From Paenibacillus ottowii (GTDB lineage: Bacteria > Bacillota > Bacilli > Paenibacillales > Paenibacillaceae): DNA of 64,000 bases. Position numbers and translations under genes: made by a program. Every line of letters starts with the position of its first letter. Positions within the stretch are counted from its first letter, which is position 1. Location of the stretch: the NCBI RefSeq assembly GCF_006874425.1, contig NZ_VIJZ01000002.1, forward strand, positions 372,001 through 436,000, written 5' to 3'. Below the pieces are notes generated by a model. That model ran no database searches. It worked only from the letters and a program-made list of their open reading frames with translations, and was not told where the DNA came from. Below, in pieces: positions 60,615-64,000 of the stretch.

Positions 60615-60650
60615 GATTTCGACATCGAATTATGAATTCCTTCTGTCGAA
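60615..60650 (-). promoter_or_regulatory. Sigma-H promoter and two 0A boxes of spo0A
   Basis: On the minus strand GAAGGAATT and GTCGAAATC are 11 bases apart (sigma-H pattern). TGTCGAA boxes lie at 60618-60624 (minus strand, overlapping the -10) and 60644-60650 (plus strand, just upstream of the -35). A third TGTCGAA on the minus strand is at 60730-60736, beside the spoIVB terminator. This arrangement supports Spo0A autoregulation as in B. subtilis. Confidence 0.7.
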
Positions 60651-60735
60651 AATTATTTTTATTTATTTTTTTTATGAATTCTATTATAATTGAATTTTTA
60701 TCGTGTACTTCTGAGTTATTCCCCCTTTTTTCGAC

Positions 60736-60770
60736 AAAAAAATCTTAAGGCCACTAGCTCGCCTTAAGAT
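60736..60770 (-). terminator. spoIVB terminator
   Basis: ATCTTAAGGC and GCCTTAAGAT pair perfectly across the spoIVB stop; TTTTTTT follows on the minus strand. Confidence 0.85.
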
Positions 60771-61914
60771 TAGAGGATGACTTCAAGCTCAGTTTATTAT
60801 TCATGATTCCTGCATCACGCAACATCCATTCGATAAAACATCCGTAACCTGATTTAGGATCATTAACAAATACATGTGTTACCGCTCCGATGAGCTTACC
60901 ATTTTGGATAATCGGACTCCCGCTCATCCCTTGTACGATTCCGCCGGTCTTATCTAATAACTTTGGATCTACAACTCGAATGACAAGCCCTTTGGTTGCC
61001 GGTTTATCCTGCTGAGAAATGTGTACAATTTCTGCCTGAAAACGCTGAATTTGTTGACCTTCCAGCACAGTCAAAATTTCTGCTGGCCCTTCCTTTACTT
61101 CATTCGCAAGTCCAACAGGAATGGGCGTCGAATATAAGCCATTTTGCGGCTCATCTGACATTTTCCCGAATATTCCAAAACTTGTATTTCGCTCAATATT
61201 TCCTAGGATCCGATGATCTTTGAGAAAATGAGCACGCTTTTCTCCAGGTTCCCCACTCTGGCTCTTCGCAATTGACGTCACATTGGATTGCACAATTTCT
61301 CCGCTGCCCACGACAATGGGAGTTTGGGTATTCATATCGGTAATTACATGGCCCAAGGCACCATAGACTCCCTGGTCCGGTGCATAAAACGTTAATGTAC
61401 CTACACCTGCAGCCGAGTCTCTAATATACAACCCAAGCCGCCACGCTTTATCATCCTGATCATATGCCGGGGTTAACTTAGTGGAAATCGTCTGCTCGCC
61501 TCGACAAAGGGTAATGTCAAGCGGCTTTTTGGTTTTACCTGCCTCGTCTACGGCTTCCGCTACCTTGGCGAGACTGTTAAGGGGTTTGCCATTCATGTGC
61601 GTTATTCGGTCACCTAGGCGTATACCAGCTGTTTCACCAGGCGAAACCTTACGATCCTTACTTTCCTGAATGATATGGTGACCAACAACAAGCACTCCTG
61701 AAGATTTTACTTTGACCCCGATCGTCTGCCCCCCCGGGTATACTTTTAAGTCGGGAATTACGCTTTCTTGGGTTGTCGCCATGCTTTTAGAGCCAAACAA
61801 ATCCAAAGAAGCTTGTAGAGGCAGCGCTGCTTGCACATGCCGAGCGTTACCAAGAGAACACATAATAAAAACAAGCAAAAGACCGAGCAATTTGATCCTG
61901 GAGTAAAAATTCAA
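60754..61914 (-). CDS. spoIVB: SpoIVB serine peptidase
   Basis: 386 residues. N-terminal membrane anchor (LLGLLLVFIMCSLG), a PDZ domain (about 95-150, GIRLGDRITHMNGKPL) and an S55 peptidase domain with YGALGHVITDM (catalytic His) and GGIVQGMSGSPII (catalytic Ser). Secreted from the forespore, SpoIVB cuts SpoIVFA to trigger pro-sigma-K processing. It starts with TTG after GGGAG. The order recN-spoIVB-spo0A is conserved in Bacillus. Confidence 0.96.
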   Translation of the reverse strand: MNFYSRIKLLGLLLVFIMCSLGNARHVQAALPLQASLDLFGSKSMATTQESVIPDLKVYPGGQTIGVKVKSSGVLVVGHHIIQESKDRKVSPGETAGIRLGDRITHMNGKPLNSLAKVAEAVDEAGKTKKPLDITLCRGEQTISTKLTPAYDQDDKAWRLGLYIRDSAAGVGTLTFYAPDQGVYGALGHVITDMNTQTPIVVGSGEIVQSNVTSIAKSQSGEPGEKRAHFLKDHRILGNIERNTSFGIFGKMSDEPQNGLYSTPIPVGLANEVKEGPAEILTVLEGQQIQRFQAEIVHISQQDKPATKGLVIRVVDPKLLDKTGGIVQGMSGSPIIQNGKLIGAVTHVFVNDPKSGYGCFIEWMLRDAGIMNNKLSLKSSSNLKAS

Positions 61915-62037
61915 TGGCTGTCACGCTCCCTTTGCTTCTTTCGCTTGACGAGTAAAGGTGGTCGCCAATTGCGTACCTATAAGGTAACCTTGCCCCCAGG
62001 CTTTTATAACTGTTAATCATTACGCCTGCCGCTCTTT

Positions 62038-63756
62038 TCAGGCTTTCTTTCCTTCCGCCAAATTCAGCATTTCCTGTGCGTGATGCAATGTTTTTTCGGT
62101 AATTTCTACGCCGCCCAGCATCCGTGCCAATTCCTTGACACGACCTTCCTCTGTTAGTCCCTCAATTTGAGTCATGGTCCGTCCGTCATGAACGTTTTTC
62201 TCAATCAGGTACTGATGATCTGCCATACATGCCACCTGCGGCAAATGAGTAATGGAAAACACCTGACAAACGGAAGACAAACGATACAGCTTCTCGGCAA
62301 TGGACTGAGCTGCACGACCACTTACCCCGGTATCCACCTCGTCAAAAATGAGTACCGGAATTTGATCATGACGTGCAAAAATACTTTTCATCGCCAACAT
62401 AATACGTGATAACTCACCACCGGAAGCGATTTTACCAAGTGGGCGAAGTGGCTCACCTGGATTGGGCGAAATCAGAAATTCCGCATTATCTATCCCTTGC
62501 TTGGTAGGTCGTACCTTTAAACCTTTATATTCATATCCTCGTGGATCTTCAATTGGATCAATCCGCACCTTGAGTGATGTTCTTTCCATTTGAAGATCTT
62601 TTAATTCCTGTTCCACTTGCTCTGCAAGCTCTTCAGCACAAATTTCGCGGGCTTCTGTAAGCTCTTCAGCAATCTCCAGCAAACTCGAAAGCAACTCATC
62701 CCGCTTTGCGATAAGCTGCTCCAGCCGCTCATCTTTATTTTCTAGCAGATCGGTTTCCTGCTCAATGCGGCTATAGTATTCCAAAATCTGCTCTATACTA
62801 TCGCCATATTTTCGCTGTAATCCGGTAATCTGATTCAAACGCTGCTCCACCTCATGCAGCTTGCCTGGATTAAATTCAATATCCTCGCGATAAGAACGCA
62901 ATTGAAATGCTGCATCCTCTAACTGGTAAAAAGCAGACTGAATCTGCTCCGCAATAGGCTGAAGGTGTTTACTATCATAGCTCTGAACATCATTTAATCT
63001 GGACAACACATTATTGACCGTATCCAGCCCACCTCTGCCACTTAACAGCTCGTATGCTCCTGATATCCCATCCATCATTTTCTCACTATGGGATAGCTTG
63101 ACCCGTTCCTCTGCCAATAATTCATCTTCACCCAATTTTAACTCCGCCGCAGCAATTTCTTCCAATTGGAAGCGATACATGTCCAATAGCTGATATGCCT
63201 TTTGACTGGAGCTTTGCAATTCTCTTACTTCTTTTTCCGCTTTTACAAAAGCGTTATAGCGCTCTCGGTAAAGCGCTTTGACTGGACCGATGACCGAATC
63301 ACCGAACGTATCCAGCAGCGCCAGATGGCGATCTGCACGCAGCAAACTTTGATGCTCATGCTGCCCATGGATATTAACGAGTTGCTCACCTACTTCACGC
63401 AGCATCGTTAAGTTAACCATCTGACCGTTAATTCGAGATGAGCTTTTCCCCTGAATTGTAAGTTCGCGGCGAATCAGCAAATGTTCTTCTGGATTAGCCT
63501 TAATCCCTTGTTCCTCCAACGTACTCCAAACAGGATGATTGACCGGGAGTTCAAACAAGGCTTCCATTTCTGCTTTATCACAACCGTAACGCACGAGGTC
63601 TGCAGACCCCCTGCCGCCCGCAATCAATCCAAGTGCGTCGATAATAATGGATTTACCAGCACCAGTTTCCCCGCTTAATACATGAAACCCTTTATAAAAA
63701 TGAACATCGACAGCCTCTACAACTGCCAAATTCCGTATAGACAAAGTGACCAGCAT
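62038..63756 (-). CDS. recN: DNA repair protein RecN
   Basis: 572 residues of the SMC-like repair ATPase. Walker A GETGAGKSIIIDAL near residue 30, two coiled-coil arms (about 160-350), the signature SGGELSRIMLAMK and Walker B VLIFDEVDTGVSG, with the H-loop FSITHLPQ. It gathers at double-strand breaks early in recombinational repair. GAGGTG precedes the ATG. The downstream 120 bases before spoIVB contain no clear terminator. Confidence 0.96.
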   Translation of the reverse strand: MLVTLSIRNLAVVEAVDVHFYKGFHVLSGETGAGKSIIIDALGLIAGGRGSADLVRYGCDKAEMEALFELPVNHPVWSTLEEQGIKANPEEHLLIRRELTIQGKSSSRINGQMVNLTMLREVGEQLVNIHGQHEHQSLLRADRHLALLDTFGDSVIGPVKALYRERYNAFVKAEKEVRELQSSSQKAYQLLDMYRFQLEEIAAAELKLGEDELLAEERVKLSHSEKMMDGISGAYELLSGRGGLDTVNNVLSRLNDVQSYDSKHLQPIAEQIQSAFYQLEDAAFQLRSYREDIEFNPGKLHEVEQRLNQITGLQRKYGDSIEQILEYYSRIEQETDLLENKDERLEQLIAKRDELLSSLLEIAEELTEAREICAEELAEQVEQELKDLQMERTSLKVRIDPIEDPRGYEYKGLKVRPTKQGIDNAEFLISPNPGEPLRPLGKIASGGELSRIMLAMKSIFARHDQIPVLIFDEVDTGVSGRAAQSIAEKLYRLSSVCQVFSITHLPQVACMADHQYLIEKNVHDGRTMTQIEGLTEEGRVKELARMLGGVEITEKTLHHAQEMLNLAEGKKA

Positions 63757-63814
63757 CGTTCTTTCACCTCTATGATGTACAAATTAAAACGCCTAATATG
63801 CGTAGCCATTATAA

Positions 63815-64000
63815 TTAGGAAATGTAGCCCATAAGACGATTCACGATAGTTTCGCTGTTTTCTTCCGATCGGCAAATAATTAAAATGGTGTCATCCCCGC
63901 TAATCGTACCCATGATCTCAGACCATTCAATATTATCTAATAAAGCAGCAATTGAGTTAGCTGTTCCTGGCAGACATTTCATCACAATTAAATTGGCTGT
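63815..64000 (-). CDS. argR: Arginine repressor ArgR/AhrC, C-terminal part
   Basis: The frame runs off the right edge; 61 C-terminal residues are visible. [20 protein letters not shown], then [17 protein letters not shown] are the arginine-binding and trimerisation strands of ArgR/AhrC. It sits upstream of recN as in Bacillus (ahrC-recN). The DNA-binding half lies outside the window. Confidence 0.93.
   Translation of the reverse strand, partial: TANLIVMKCLPGTANSIAALLDNIEWSEIMGTISGDDTILIICRSEENSETIVNRLMGYIS

Noticed and set aside
1..64000. CRISPR arrays, tRNA and rRNA genes
   Set aside because: No regularly spaced repeats, tRNA cloverleaf pieces with CCA/TTC arms or rRNA segments were noticed on reading.

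Overview
The window looks like a chromosomal segment of an endospore-forming Firmicute, most likely Paenibacillus near P. polymyxa. Evidence is the sporulation gene content (spo0A, spoIVB, spoIIA-sigF, spoVA, dacF, spmAB, spoIIM, tgl, ytfJ), good Gram-positive ribosome binding sites and B. subtilis-like gene order. Species assignment is inference, since no rRNA gene is present.

Layout. 1-3.6 kb: end of a polysaccharide deacetylase, a CPBP protease pair, and serA behind a T-box whose specifier reads as serine. 3.7-15.9 kb, mostly minus strand: resDE, rluB, spmAB, a sporulation DacB-type carboxypeptidase, spore-coat transglutaminase tgl (plus strand), ytfJ, ytfI, scpAB, and a short riboflavin operon (ribE-ribB-ribH) under an FMN riboswitch. 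16-20 kb: a 2-oxoacid:ferredoxin oxidoreductase with four subunits fused into two polypeptides. 20.2-28.2 kb: ppiB, lysA, a reduced spoVA operon (AA, AB, AF), sigF, spoIIAB, spoIIAA, dacF, with readable sigma-H and sigma-G promoters. 28.4-31.4 kb: a divergent insert of a beta-helix/C1q-like surface protein and an O-antigen-ligase-like membrane protein. 31.5-37.5 kb: punA, xerD, yqzK, fur, spoIIM, an endonuclease Q-like gene, nudF and a 47-codon mciZ. 37.5-44.8 kb: a PepT-like peptidase, a 34-codon Prli42-like gene, lipB, and branched-chain 2-oxoacid dehydrogenase genes. 45-46 kb: tdk with an altered P-loop.

46-59.6 kb is an accessory region, visibly AT-richer, full of small unrecognised genes and gene debris. 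It holds a chemoreceptor, an orphan CdiI-like immunity gene with the last codons of its toxin, a secreted-peptide/ABC-transporter operon resembling lactococcin-972 systems, an intact IS30-family element joining that peptide gene to a truncated WXG100 gene, several small membrane or secreted proteins, and a tyrosine recombinase with two small coiled-coil partners. 59.7-64 kb returns to the conserved core: spo0A with a sigma-H promoter and 0A boxes, spoIVB, recN and the end of argR/ahrC.

The genes cooperate mainly in sporulation (phosphorelay output Spo0A, compartment sigma factor and its regulators, pro-sigma-K signalling by SpoIVB, cortex and coat proteins, DPA channel parts) with housekeeping metabolism around them. 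The likeliest novel system is the peptide plus two-permease ABC operon at 50.4-53.9 kb and its relation to the IS element and the toxin-immunity debris.
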